NCBI GenBank assembly: GCA_945291235.1
Contig: CALYQY010000013.1
Span: 1 to 33,964, forward strand
DNA length: 33,964 bases
Direction of reading: 5' to 3'
Source: an uncultured Gilliamella sp.
GTDB lineage: Bacteria; Pseudomonadota; Gammaproteobacteria; Enterobacterales; Enterobacteriaceae
Translations under genes and position numbers: made by a program
Notes under the pieces: model-generated
What the model saw: the letters and a program-made list of their open reading frames with translations, nothing else
Told to the model about the DNA's origin: nothing
Database searches by the model: none
Shown here: positions 25,264-33,910 of the stretch, one piece after another
Position numbering within the stretch: the stretch's first letter is position 1
How the letters are laid out: each line of letters begins with the position of its first letter

Positions 25264-26265
25264 TTAATGCAGGCGAGTTTCACGCAATCGACGACGTTCA
25301 GATTTACGCATCCATAACCACGAAATAAATCCAATGATGCCAACAATTAACAAAATAATTGTGGCAAGTGCATTAACTTGAGGATCCACACCTAAGCGAA
25401 CTTTGGAGAAGATCAGTTTAGGTAATGTCATCGCACCTGGGCCGGTCACAAAATTAGCAATAACCACATCGTCAAGTGATAATGTGAATGCAAGCAACCA
25501 CCCTGACACTAATGCCGGCGCAATCATTGGTAAAGTAATCACGAAAAAGACTTTTAATGGATTTGCGCCTAAATCTAATGCAGCTTCTTCAATGGATTTA
25601 TCCAACTCTCGTAACCGTGCGCTAATAACGACGGTGACATAAGCTGTACAAAATGTAGTATGAGCCATCCAAATCGTGATCGCCCCCCGATCTTTTGGCC
25701 AACCCAGTACCTGCCCCATTCCAACAAAGAGCAATAGCAAAGCTAAACCCGTTATTACATCAGGCATAACCAAAGGTGCTGTTGTCATAAAAGAAAACAG
25801 ATTTGACCCACGAAAACGCCTAAAACGGATAATGGCAAAAGCAGCTAAAGTACCAAGTACAATCGCAAATGTTGCTGCACAAGCTGCGATAGTTAAACTT
25901 AAACCAACCGCCTTGAGTAAAGTTTGATTATGAATCAATTCAATGTACCATTTGGTTGAAAATTCTGCCCAAACAGTCACCAAACGTGAACTATTAAATG
26001 AATAAACAATCAAAATAATCATTGGGATATATAAAAAAGAGAATACCGCCAATAATATAAGCCCTTTTAAACATCGGCAAGCTAACGCTAATGTAATAAT
26101 TAACGTGACAATCAGACTAAAAACAAAACAGCCCACGTAAACACTGCCATTTGTAATAAGTTCAAATCCCGATGATGAAATTAAAAGCGTTAATATAAAT
26201 GAACCGATCAACAATGACACAAAGACAATCAAAGCTGAACGTAGGATAATTGGTAAATTGTTCAT
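25264..26265 (-). CDS. potI: Putrescine ABC transporter permease PotI, with an extended N-terminus
   Basis: PotI is one of two inner-membrane permeases of the putrescine importer PotFGHI. The 333-residue product has the BPD permease domain with the EAA loop EEAALDLGANPLKVFFVITLP, and family segments VYSFNSS, APLVMPDVITGL and LSLDDVVIANFVTGPGA. E. coli PotI is 281 aa. Here the same MNNLP start is followed by about 54 extra residues with two added hydrophobic helices (about 11-31 and 42-64) before the canonical first helix. The ATG directly follows the potH stop, with an ideal GGGAGGT ribosome binding site, so the start is firm and the extension real. Confidence 0.92.
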   Translation of the reverse strand: MNNLPIILRSALIVFVSLLIGSFILTLLISSSGFELITNGSVYVGCFVFSLIVTLIITLALACRCLKGLILLAVFSFLYIPMIILIVYSFNSSRLVTVWAEFSTKWYIELIHNQTLLKAVGLSLTIAACAATFAIVLGTLAAFAIIRFRRFRGSNLFSFMTTAPLVMPDVITGLALLLLFVGMGQVLGWPKDRGAITIWMAHTTFCTAYVTVVISARLRELDKSIEEAALDLGANPLKVFFVITLPMIAPALVSGWLLAFTLSLDDVVIANFVTGPGAMTLPKLIFSKVRLGVDPQVNALATIILLIVGIIGFISWLWMRKSERRRLRETRLH

Positions 26266-27438
26266 CTATTTACCTCCCATTTGTCGATTTTGGAATTTGT
26301 TGAAATAATAAATCGGCACAATCAATATTAACAACATCACCGATGCAACCGCTGAAGCGGCAGGCCAATCATGATTATTAAAGAATTCTGTCCATAACTG
26401 AGTACCTATCATGATTCCTTCTGACGGCCCCAATAATTCAGGAATAACATATTCACCAACGGCAGGAATAAACACTAACATTCCCCCTGCAATTACTCCA
26501 TTTTTTGTCAATGGTACAATGATTTGAAAGAAGGTTTTAATCGGTTTACAGCCTAAATCTAACGACGCTTCAATTAGCGTTGAATCAACTTTGATTAACG
26601 ATGTATAAATCGGTAAAACGACAAAAGGCAAATAGGAATACACAATTCCTATATACACAGCGAAATAGGTTTTCATAATGATTAACGGCTGATCGATAAC
26701 GCCTAACCACATTAAAAAATGATTTAAAAGCCCATTAGGATTTAAAATACCTATCCACGCATAAACACGAATCAAAAAAGATGTCCATGACGGTAAAATA
26801 ATTAGTAAAAGCAAAATATTTCGCGTTGACGGTTTACATTGCGAAATAGCCCAAGCTAGTGGGTAACCAATTAAAATACATAATAAAGTTGATATTGCCG
26901 CAATTTTTAATGATTGCAAATAAGAATCAAAATAGATGGTATCACTCAATAAATTGAGATAATTACCAAAATTTAAGGTTATATTGAGCAATCCATCGTC
27001 AAAGCTAAATAAATCCGTATACGGCGGAACAGCGGATGCTATTTCGGAAAAACTGATTCTAAAAACAATTAAAAATGGTAATAAAAAAAGTAGCAGCATC
27101 CATAAATATGGAATAGCAATGACTGTTAAACGACCATAAAGCGTCATCAAATCTGTATCATCAGGCTGTTTTTTAATTTTCTTAATTGCAAAATAAATAG
27201 CAACTAAACCAGCAGGTATAAATAGAATACTGCCAGCAATAATCATTCGATAAGCAAGTCTAGAAGGCTTGTAATTTGCTAAAAACAAACCAAAACATGA
27301 CATTAAAAAACTTAATACTAATGCAGTAAATAGCGCATCTAAAAATAAGTTATCAAATGCATCTGTGGTGACAAAACGCCAATAAACACAGAGCAAGACA
27401 AATGCATTTAATACTACACTCCAAAAAATGGAACGCAT
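26266..27438 (-). CDS. potH: Putrescine ABC transporter permease PotH, with an extended N-terminus
   Basis: PotH is the partner permease of PotI. The conserved part starts near residue 105 (VIAIPYLWMLLLFLLPFLIV) and includes PPYTDLFSF, LPSWTSFLIRVYAWIGIL, the EAA loop EASLDLGCKPIKTFFQIIVP and FIPAVGEYVIPELLGPSEG. E. coli PotH is 317 aa with a short hydrophilic N-terminus. This 390-residue protein has about 100 residues before the first canonical helix, forming three additional hydrophobic segments (about 4-22, 31-54 and 63-85). The frame is continuous, and a ribosome binding site (GAGGATA) precedes the ATG. It sits 18 bp after potG. Confidence 0.92.
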   Translation of the reverse strand: MRSIFWSVVLNAFVLLCVYWRFVTTDAFDNLFLDALFTALVLSFLMSCFGLFLANYKPSRLAYRMIIAGSILFIPAGLVAIYFAIKKIKKQPDDTDLMTLYGRLTVIAIPYLWMLLLFLLPFLIVFRISFSEIASAVPPYTDLFSFDDGLLNITLNFGNYLNLLSDTIYFDSYLQSLKIAAISTLLCILIGYPLAWAISQCKPSTRNILLLLIILPSWTSFLIRVYAWIGILNPNGLLNHFLMWLGVIDQPLIIMKTYFAVYIGIVYSYLPFVVLPIYTSLIKVDSTLIEASLDLGCKPIKTFFQIIVPLTKNGVIAGGMLVFIPAVGEYVIPELLGPSEGIMIGTQLWTEFFNNHDWPAASAVASVMLLILIVPIYYFNKFQNRQMGGK

Positions 27439-27456
27439 CGTTATATCCTCTTTTGT

Positions 27457-28593
27457 TTATTCGGTAAGTACCACACAGCTATCAACTTCCCAACTTAGGT
27501 TAACTATATCTCCCCAAGTAGGCATTCCTTTTCGATAACGGTGCTCATTTTGTAGTTGTGCAATGATAATTTGCCCACTTGATAACTTAACATGATATAT
27601 TGATAAATCACCTAAATAGGCAATTTCAACTACTTCACCTGTTGCAACGTTATAACCGTCTTCTGGAATGTCGTCACATAATTTGATTTTTTCCGGTCGA
27701 AGCGCAACTTGAATTGGCACACCTTCAACCGCTGGTGAATCATAATCAACTTTTATTGGATGTTTTATCATTGGACAGCTAATAATCAATCCGTCTTCAA
27801 GTGTTTCTTGTAAAATACCATCAAACACATTTACCGATCCAATAAACTCAGCGCTATAACGACTGTTTGGATGTTCATAAATTTCTTCAGGCTCACCAAT
27901 TTGAACAAATTGACCTTTATTCATAATGGCAATACGACCAGCCATGGTCATGGCTTCTTCTTGATCATGGGTAACCATAACACAAGTTGCCCCTACTTGT
28001 TCTAAAATACTGACAACTTCAAGTTGCATACGATCACGAAGTTGCTTATCTAACGCCCCCATCGGTTCGTCAAGAAGCAATAATTTTGGACGTTTTGCTA
28101 AACTACGTGCTAACGCTACGCGTTGTCTTTGACCACCAGATAATTGATGTGGCTTACGTTTTCCAAATTGTTCCATATGCACAAGCGCAAGCATTTCTTC
28201 AACACGGTGTTTGATCTCTTTATTGTCTAATCTATCTTGCTTTAAACCAAAAGCAATATTTTGCTCAACCGTCATGTGAGGAAAGAGAGCATACGATTGA
28301 AACATCATATTGATTGGACGATTATAAGGCGCAACTTGCGATAAATCTTTACCATCTAAAATAATTTGCCCAGATGTTGGTTGCTCAAATCCTGCTAACA
28401 TCCGTAATAGGGTCGATTTACCACTACCTGAAGCACCAAGCAAAGCAAAAATCTCGCCGGTGTAGATAGTGAGATTAATATCATCAACAGCATAATAATC
28501 ATCATTAAACACTTTGGTTAAATTTTTGATCTCCAATAATGGCGTAACCATCTTTTTTTTAGGCTGAACCTGAATTGTTGTTTTATTATTCAC
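27457..28593 (-). CDS. potG: Putrescine ABC transporter ATP-binding protein PotG
   Basis: PotG is the ATPase that powers putrescine import. I choose the GTG at 28593: GAGGAAA lies at ideal distance, it gives 378 residues (E. coli 377), and the alternative ATG at 28620 sits in the T-tract of the preceding hairpin. Motifs are Walker A GASGSGKST, Q-loop FQSYALFPH, signature LSGGQRQRVALARSLA, Walker B LLLLDEPMGALD and switch His in VTHDQEEAMT. The C-terminal TOBE-type regulatory domain includes VALRPEKIKL and IAYLGDLSIYHV. It is co-transcribed with potF, potH and potI. Confidence 0.95.
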   Translation of the reverse strand: MNNKTTIQVQPKKKMVTPLLEIKNLTKVFNDDYYAVDDINLTIYTGEIFALLGASGSGKSTLLRMLAGFEQPTSGQIILDGKDLSQVAPYNRPINMMFQSYALFPHMTVEQNIAFGLKQDRLDNKEIKHRVEEMLALVHMEQFGKRKPHQLSGGQRQRVALARSLAKRPKLLLLDEPMGALDKQLRDRMQLEVVSILEQVGATCVMVTHDQEEAMTMAGRIAIMNKGQFVQIGEPEEIYEHPNSRYSAEFIGSVNVFDGILQETLEDGLIISCPMIKHPIKVDYDSPAVEGVPIQVALRPEKIKLCDDIPEDGYNVATGEVVEIAYLGDLSIYHVKLSSGQIIIAQLQNEHRYRKGMPTWGDIVNLSWEVDSCVVLTE

Positions 28594-28620
28594 TCTTTTT
28601 TCCTCATAACAACAAGCCAT

Positions 28621-28657
28621 AAAAAACGAAACGGAAAGATTAAATCAATCTCTCCGT
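28621..28657 (-). terminator. Intercistronic hairpin/attenuator between potF and potG
   Basis: On the minus strand ACGGAGAGATT pairs with AATCTTTCCGT (one mismatch, 5-nt loop) and is followed by TTCGTTTTTT, a terminator-like form. In binding-protein operons such elements commonly leave more binding-protein mRNA than permease mRNA; that role here is inferred. Confidence 0.6.
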
Positions 28658-28699
28658 CTATAATAAATAACACTTAATAATCAATTATTTGTTAAAACT

Positions 28700-29809
28700 T
28701 TATCGACCAGTTTTAAGTTTTGTCCACGTACGAGTAATCACGCGTTCAAGTTTAGGTTCTTTAACTTTTAATGTAAACAATTTTTCCATGACTTCAGGTG
28801 ATGGATAAACCGCAGGATCGTTTTTAATTTCCGGTTTAACAAAATTGTCATTTGCGACTTTATTGGCACTTGCAAAATTAACATCATTCGTCACTTGCGC
28901 AGCGATTTCTGGCTTCATGATAAAGTTTAAAAATTCATGGGCTTCATCAACATTAGCCGCATCTTTTGGAATCGCAAAAGTATCAAAAAAGACTAACGCC
29001 CCTTCTTTAGGTATTTGATAACCAATATGGACACCATTTTTAGCCTCATTTGCGCGATCTCGTGCTTGCAAAATATCGCCAGACCAACCTAAAATGACAC
29101 AAATATCACCATTAGCAAGGTCGGTTATATATTGAGATGAATGAAAATAACGAATATTCGGTCTTACTTTTGCTAAAAGATCATAAGCCGCACCAGTATA
29201 ATCTTTGGCATCAGTGCTATTAGGATCTTTACCTAAATATTGTAACGCACTGGCAAAAATTTCAGTAGGCGCATCTAAAAATGCAACACCACAATCTTTA
29301 AGTTTTTCCATGTTTTCAGGTTTAAAGACTAAATCCCAACTATTAACTGGGGCATCTTCACCTAAACGCTCTTTGACTTTATCGATATTATAACCGATAC
29401 CCGTTGTCATCCAGACATAAGGAATAGCATAAGTATTATCTGGGTCATGGGTCGCCATTAGTTTCATTAAGTTAGGATCAAGATTTTTCCAATTCGGTAA
29501 TTTACTTTTATCTAATGGAAGATAAATACCTGACTTAATCTGTCTTGCTAAAAAGCTATCAGAAGGTGAAACAACATCAAAGCCGGAATGCCCCGCCATG
29601 AGTTTTCCTTCAAGTGCTTCATTAGAGTCATAAACATCATAAACAAGTTTAATACCTGTTGATTTTTCAAAATCATTAATGGTTTCATGACCAATTTGAC
29701 CTGCCCAATTATAAAAATGTACGACACGATCTTTAGCAATAGCAGATTGAGATAACGCTAGTGTGACACCAGCAAGAATTGAAAGAATTGTTTTACGTTG
29801 AGTAAACAT
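28700..29809 (-). CDS. potF: Putrescine-binding periplasmic protein PotF
   Basis: PotF captures putrescine in the periplasm and delivers it to PotHI. From the ATG at 29809 the product has 369 residues (E. coli 370). A longer frame from 29887 is rejected because only 29809 gives a clean signal peptide (RKTILSILAGVTLALSQSAIA). Mature features are the VVHFYNWAGQIG start, DVYDSNEALEGKLMAGHSGFDVV, the YVWMTTGIGYN segment and LGWSGDI, all substrate-site regions in PotF. GAGGAG precedes the start at a slightly long spacing. It is the first gene of the operon, in the same order as E. coli. Confidence 0.94.
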   Translation of the reverse strand: MFTQRKTILSILAGVTLALSQSAIAKDRVVHFYNWAGQIGHETINDFEKSTGIKLVYDVYDSNEALEGKLMAGHSGFDVVSPSDSFLARQIKSGIYLPLDKSKLPNWKNLDPNLMKLMATHDPDNTYAIPYVWMTTGIGYNIDKVKERLGEDAPVNSWDLVFKPENMEKLKDCGVAFLDAPTEIFASALQYLGKDPNSTDAKDYTGAAYDLLAKVRPNIRYFHSSQYITDLANGDICVILGWSGDILQARDRANEAKNGVHIGYQIPKEGALVFFDTFAIPKDAANVDEAHEFLNFIMKPEIAAQVTNDVNFASANKVANDNFVKPEIKNDPAVYPSPEVMEKLFTLKVKEPKLERVITRTWTKLKTGR

Positions 29810-30107
29810 GCTCACCACTTCTCCTCTAGTAATAGGGATATTACATGTTAAACACAAGCCCACTGAATCAAAACAATGGACCCCCAAATTTTACCAAAAA
29901 CCTGTTAAAAAACATAGTCTGGCGAAACCGAGGTAAGCAAGCAAATTATTTATTATTATATTGATAAAAATAAATGGTTAGCTTTGCATTACGTGGCATA
30001 AAATACCTTTTTTTTCAAAGAAGTCTACATAAAATGTAAAATAACTTAAGATTTGAGATTGAGTGACGATATTTTGTTCACTCAACACTTTTTAACGATA
30101 CTAAAAA
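29810..30107. other. Intergenic region between ecotin and potF
   Basis: About 300 bp holds the potF promoter on the minus strand. TTGCTT and TATGTT, 18 bp apart near 29915-29945, are one possibility. A stem-loop at 30059-30085 (TTGAGTGA/TCACTCAA) has a T-run on the plus strand only, with no known plus-strand gene before it. Nothing else stands out. Confidence 0.35.
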
Positions 30108-30127
30108 TAGATAACGCCAATAGCGTC
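30103..30127 (-). terminator. Probable terminator of the ecotin gene
   Basis: On the minus strand GACGC pairs with GCGTT around a TATTG loop, followed after a few bases by TATTTTTAG. It lies about 10 bp past the ecotin stop. The stem is short, so this is only moderately sure. Confidence 0.45.
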
Positions 30128-30137
30128 CTTTCCAATT

Positions 30138-30632
30138 TTATTCAGCCTTGGCTGGTAGAATTTTTGCATCAGGTTGCCAAACACGATACTTAATTTGGAA
30201 ATCATTTGGTGCATAAATGACAATTGGTAAGCGACTATTATAGTCTAACCAACCCAAATTATGATGTAGAGTAACAAACTGATTTTTATTAGAACCTGCC
30301 GGGCAAGCCATCATGGTTGATAGAACACCGTTACCGGCTTCTACAACATAATAAGAATAACCCCAACCTTTTAATTCTTCCTCTTTAACTGTCCCTGCCA
30401 AACGTTGAGAATTACAATCAACATTCATTTCTTTGCCAATTAGTAATTCAATACGAGCATTATTCTCATCAGGCAATGCAGGTAGATTTATTGCAAAGCG
30501 GGTGTAACCAGCTTTCGCTTCAGGATAAGGTGCAATGTCATTCACATTTTGCACTGTTTCTGGCAATTTAGTTTTTTCAGCACAAGCAAATAAAGATACG
30601 CCCATTAAGGCTACCAATATTATTTTTTTCAT
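30138..30632 (-). CDS. eco: Ecotin, serine protease inhibitor, with a lipoprotein-type signal
   Basis: Ecotin is a dimeric envelope inhibitor of trypsin-fold proteases. The 164-residue product (E. coli 162) has the family segments IAPYPEAKAGYTRF, IELLIGKEMNVDCN, KGWGYSYYVVEAG, the reactive-site loop STMMACP (Met-Met, with its disulfide Cys), and SRLPIVIYAP. The two conserved Cys residues of the family are present. Unlike E. coli ecotin, the signal sequence ends SLFAC with Cys17 followed by Ala, which fits a lipobox and suggests anchoring in the outer membrane. Three short terms of evidence (length, charge, Cys position) favour this, but the Phe at -2 is not ideal. A purine-rich ribosome binding site (AGGAGAC) precedes the ATG. 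Confidence 0.92.
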   Translation of the reverse strand: MKKIILVALMGVSLFACAEKTKLPETVQNVNDIAPYPEAKAGYTRFAINLPALPDENNARIELLIGKEMNVDCNSQRLAGTVKEEELKGWGYSYYVVEAGNGVLSTMMACPAGSNKNQFVTLHHNLGWLDYNSRLPIVIYAPNDFQIKYRVWQPDAKILPAKAE

Positions 30633-30736
30633 TTTTTTGTCTCCTGTAAAAATAGGTTCATTAATATTGCATGATATGCTTTTTAAATGATAATGCGTAT
30701 AATAGCATTATATTTACTATTTACTATGGTTATAAA

Positions 30737-31789
30737 ATGCCTAAAGAAAAAAATACTAATGATTTATTAAAATTAATTCTTAATCTGCTATTAATTGGAT
30801 TATTTATCATCATTACTTATCGGATTGTTGAACCTTTTTTGTTTGGATTCTTCTGGGCGGTCATGGTCGTGATTGCAACTTGGCCACTTATGATTAAAAT
30901 TCAAAACAAACTTTTCCATAAACGCTGGTTATCTTTGTTGGTTATGGCATTAATTTTAGCCTTTGTTTGTGTCATTCCTTTTCTTCTCATTATTAGTAGT
31001 GTAGCACAAAATGGACACTATCTGATTGAATGGGCAAAATCACTATCTCATCACGAGTTACCCACTCTTGATTGGCTAAATAGCATTCCTATGTTTGGTG
31101 AGGAATTACATCAAAAATGGTTAGAGCTGATCAAAACCGATGGTTCAGATTTAATGAGCAATGTTCAACCCTATATTGGCACTATGATTAAGTGGTTGAT
31201 CGAGCAAGTAACTAATTTAGGTATTTTCATTTTCCATGCTGGTGTCATGATTATTTTTAGCCTGTTACTTTTCTTAAAAGGTGAAAGTATTACCAAATAT
31301 GTTTATGTATTTGCTAATCGACTCTCTAAACAATATGGCGAAACAACCGTCACCTTAGCAGGCCAATCAATTCGTGCAGTCGCATTAGGCGTAGTGGTAA
31401 CCGCCATTACTTTAGCTTTAATTGGTGGTTTAAGCTTTGTGTTAACGAATATGCCGTTAGCGGGTCTATTAACTTTAGTACTATTTATTTGTTGTGTTGC
31501 CCAAATTGGGCCAGTTGTCGTCATGCTTGGTTGTATTATTTGGCAATTTTGGAGTGGTCATACGGCTTCAGGTATTATCTTAATTGTCGTCGCAGTAATA
31601 CTGACGACACTTGATAGTGTTATGCGTGCTTATTTAATCAAAAAAGGCGCTGATTTACCTTTTTTACTTATTCTATTTGGTGTTATTGGTGGATTACTCG
31701 GATTTGGTATTATGGGGTTATTCATCGGACCAGTCGTATTAGCCTTAACCTATAAAATTATTCAGACATGGGTTGATGAACAATCTTAA
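30737..31789 (+). CDS. ydiK: AI-2E family transporter YdiK
   Basis: The product is a multi-helix inner-membrane protein of the AI-2E (UPF0118) family, whose substrate is not established. From the ATG at 30737 it has 350 residues; an in-frame ATG at 30671 would add 22 with no ribosome binding site. Family segments include VEPFLFGFFWAVMVVIATWP, LPTLDWLNSIP, VQPYIGTMI, AGQSIRAVALGVVVTA, and the C-terminal KGADLPFLLILFGVIGGLLGFG followed by GLFIGPVVLAL. These match E. coli YdiK rather than PerM or TqsA. Translation signals before either start are weak. It is divergent from ecotin. Confidence 0.87.
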   Translation: MPKEKNTNDLLKLILNLLLIGLFIIITYRIVEPFLFGFFWAVMVVIATWPLMIKIQNKLFHKRWLSLLVMALILAFVCVIPFLLIISSVAQNGHYLIEWAKSLSHHELPTLDWLNSIPMFGEELHQKWLELIKTDGSDLMSNVQPYIGTMIKWLIEQVTNLGIFIFHAGVMIIFSLLLFLKGESITKYVYVFANRLSKQYGETTVTLAGQSIRAVALGVVVTAITLALIGGLSFVLTNMPLAGLLTLVLFICCVAQIGPVVVMLGCIIWQFWSGHTASGIILIVVAVILTTLDSVMRAYLIKKGADLPFLLILFGVIGGLLGFGIMGLFIGPVVLALTYKIIQTWVDEQS

Positions 31790-31931
31790 ACAATTTATTA
31801 TCATCCCGAAAATAAGATTTTATAACGTTGTGACTAAATACATTAACAAATGTTGTATAAAAAGGAGAATTATTTTCTGATATAATTCGTATTACTCAAC
31901 GATATGCGTCAGTTAAAATGATATAGAAATC

Positions 31932-33287
31932 ATGCGAATACCATTTATAAAATATAATCACCAAAAACAGCTTGATGAATTAGCAAAAATTTCTCAACAT
32001 GCCGATCAATACCGTATTATATATAATCCTACAGACTATCGGCTTGCTTTGCTTGATGCAATTAAACATGCCAAGGAACGCATCTATATTGTTGCGTTAT
32101 ATTTAGAGCAAGATGAAGCAGGAAAAGAATTTCTTAAAGAATTATATAATGTTAAGCAACAAAATCCCAATTTAGATATAAAAATCTTTGTCGATTGGCA
32201 TCGAGCACAACGCGGTAGGATTGGTGAAGACAAAAGTCAAACTAATGCAAAATATTATTACCAATTAAAACAAGAAAATCCTCAAGTTGATATTCCTATT
32301 TATGGTGTGCCTGTTAATCGCCGTGAAGTGCTGGGCGTTCTTCACCTTAAAGGGTTTATTATCGATGATACCGTGATTTATAGCGGTGCAAGTATAAATA
32401 ACGTCTATTTACATAAGCTGGATAAATATCGCTACGACCGCTACCACTTTATTACCAATAAAGTACTCGCCGATAGTATGGTGAACTATATTAATGACAA
32501 TTTTTTACCTTTTAGCGGATTACAACGGCTGGATGGTGAAAACCATAAAACCAGAAAACAACTAAAAGCTGAGATTAAAGCTCTTCGTCAACATTTAATG
32601 AATGCAAAATATCATTATACGGGCGATGCCGATAATCAATCCCTTTCAGTATCCCCTATTTCAGGTTTAGGCCGTAATAACTCATTAAATAGAACGATAC
32701 ATCACCTAATTAATATTACTCAGCAAAAAATTATCTTTTGTACCCCTTATTTCAACTTACCTAATATTTTAGTTCGTGACATTATTCGCTTATTGCGCAA
32801 AGGTAAACAAGTAGAAATTATAATCGGTGACAAAATCGCCAATGATTTCTATATTCCAGAAGATAAACCTTTCAATATTTCAGGTGGGTTACCTTATTTA
32901 TATGAAATTAACTTAAGAAAATTTATCGAACGACTGCAACCTTTTATTGATAAAGAACAACTCATTATTCGATTATGGAAAGATGGCGAACAAACTTATC
33001 ACCTTAAAGGTATTTGGGTCGATAAAAAATGGGTATTAATTACGGGTAATAATCTTAACCCAAGGGCATGGCGATTAGATCTTGAAAATGGTATTTTAAT
33101 TCATGATCCTAAACAAGAATTGCAAGATCAGTTTGATAAAGAACTTGATACAATCAGAGAAAAAACCACATTGGTGACACATTTTCAACAAATTCAAGCC
33201 AGTCAGTTTTACCCACCTCACGTACATAAGTTAATTAAAAGATTAACTCGCATACGTGTTGATCGGATTATAAAACGCTTATTATAA
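31932..33287 (+). CDS. pssA: CDP-diacylglycerol--serine O-phosphatidyltransferase PssA
   Basis: PssA makes phosphatidylserine, the precursor of phosphatidylethanolamine, from CDP-diacylglycerol and serine. The 451-residue protein belongs to the phospholipase-D-like type found in gammaproteobacteria, not the membrane type of Bacillus. Both HKD motifs are present: HLKGFIIDD (His138, Lys140, Asp145) and HLKGIWVDK (His357, Lys359, Asp364), followed by TGNNLNPRAW. Other family segments are FVDWHRAQRGRIG and CTPYFNLP. The basic C-terminus (KRLTRIRVDRIIKRLL) may bind the membrane surface. The gene is alone and in an ordinary context. Confidence 0.94.
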   Translation: MRIPFIKYNHQKQLDELAKISQHADQYRIIYNPTDYRLALLDAIKHAKERIYIVALYLEQDEAGKEFLKELYNVKQQNPNLDIKIFVDWHRAQRGRIGEDKSQTNAKYYYQLKQENPQVDIPIYGVPVNRREVLGVLHLKGFIIDDTVIYSGASINNVYLHKLDKYRYDRYHFITNKVLADSMVNYINDNFLPFSGLQRLDGENHKTRKQLKAEIKALRQHLMNAKYHYTGDADNQSLSVSPISGLGRNNSLNRTIHHLINITQQKIIFCTPYFNLPNILVRDIIRLLRKGKQVEIIIGDKIANDFYIPEDKPFNISGGLPYLYEINLRKFIERLQPFIDKEQLIIRLWKDGEQTYHLKGIWVDKKWVLITGNNLNPRAWRLDLENGILIHDPKQELQDQFDKELDTIREKTTLVTHFQQIQASQFYPPHVHKLIKRLTRIRVDRIIKRLL

Positions 33288-33331
33288 AAACGAAAATAAA
33301 TGATAGGCTGATAATAAAACGTCAAATAAAT

Positions 33332-33408
33332 AAGCTATAGAGAATAAAATTGACTAGTTATTAAAGATAATAACAACTGTTCTTAGTCAAATTTAATCTC
33401 TATAGCTT
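33332..33408. repeat. Long imperfect inverted repeat downstream of pssA
   Basis: Two 25-nt arms (33332-33356 and 33384-33408) match at 23 positions; each begins AAGCTATAGAGA read inward. The 27-nt centre contains its own 6-bp hairpin (GTTATT/AATAAC). No T-run follows either side, so it is not a typical terminator. It could be a mobile-element end, a cruciform or an RNA structure at the pssA 3' end. Confidence 0.65.
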
Positions 33409-33415
33409 TAAAAAT

Positions 33416-33733
33416 TTAACGAAATAATATCCATTCAGGGCTATTTTTTTGCAAACTTGAAACCGTTCGGCCATTTGAAGCACTAATTGCAAAAATATCA
33501 ATCGCTCTAAGCACAATGCGCCTAGAAAGCAATGACAATAACAAAGGGATTATTGCCTAAATCAACCAATAAAATATCAGCCTTAGTAGATTATTTTAAG
33601 GTATCTTTTATAACCCGATTTGAATAAAAGCTTGCTTAAGTTGTCGACTCTCAACATAAGCTGGTGCATAAAATGCTTCAATCGTGGTGTTAAATTTTCT
33701 GACTAAACTTCAACTATTTTAATCAGCATCCAT
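33416..33733 (-). pseudogene. Possible decayed minus-strand reading frame, unidentified
   Basis: One minus-strand frame reads as protein-like text interrupted by five stop codons, with no frameshift needed. It starts MDAD, continues with a 33-codon open stretch (SLVRKFNTTIEAFYAPAY onwards), and ends in a 46-codon open stretch with a hydrophobic start (AIIPLLLSLL) followed by ISASNGRTVSSLQKNSPEW. I do not recognise it. In DNA this A+T rich, such stretches can also arise by chance. Confidence 0.25.
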
Positions 33734-33910
33734 TAATACATTATACATTTGAATTGATGACTATTATTATATTGATAACAAAAAATAATTAAAATACACC
33801 AAACAAAGTGATGACAAATAAGTTAAGATAGAGCATGACAAATTGTTATATTTTTCAGTAAAAAAATTTTTACAGTTGCTATATTTAATAGATAGGTTTA
33901 TATATGTACT

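Noticed and set aside
25403..25927. Two plus-strand frames inside potI
   Set aside because: They are antisense shadows of a conserved permease and have no ribosome binding sites.
29810..29887. Longer PotF frame with 26 extra residues
   Set aside because: The extension destroys the clean signal peptide that begins at 29809.
30059..30085. Plus-strand terminator implying another small RNA between potF and ecotin
   Set aside because: The stem is only 8 bp with an 11-nt loop and a delayed T-run, and I see no good promoter before it.
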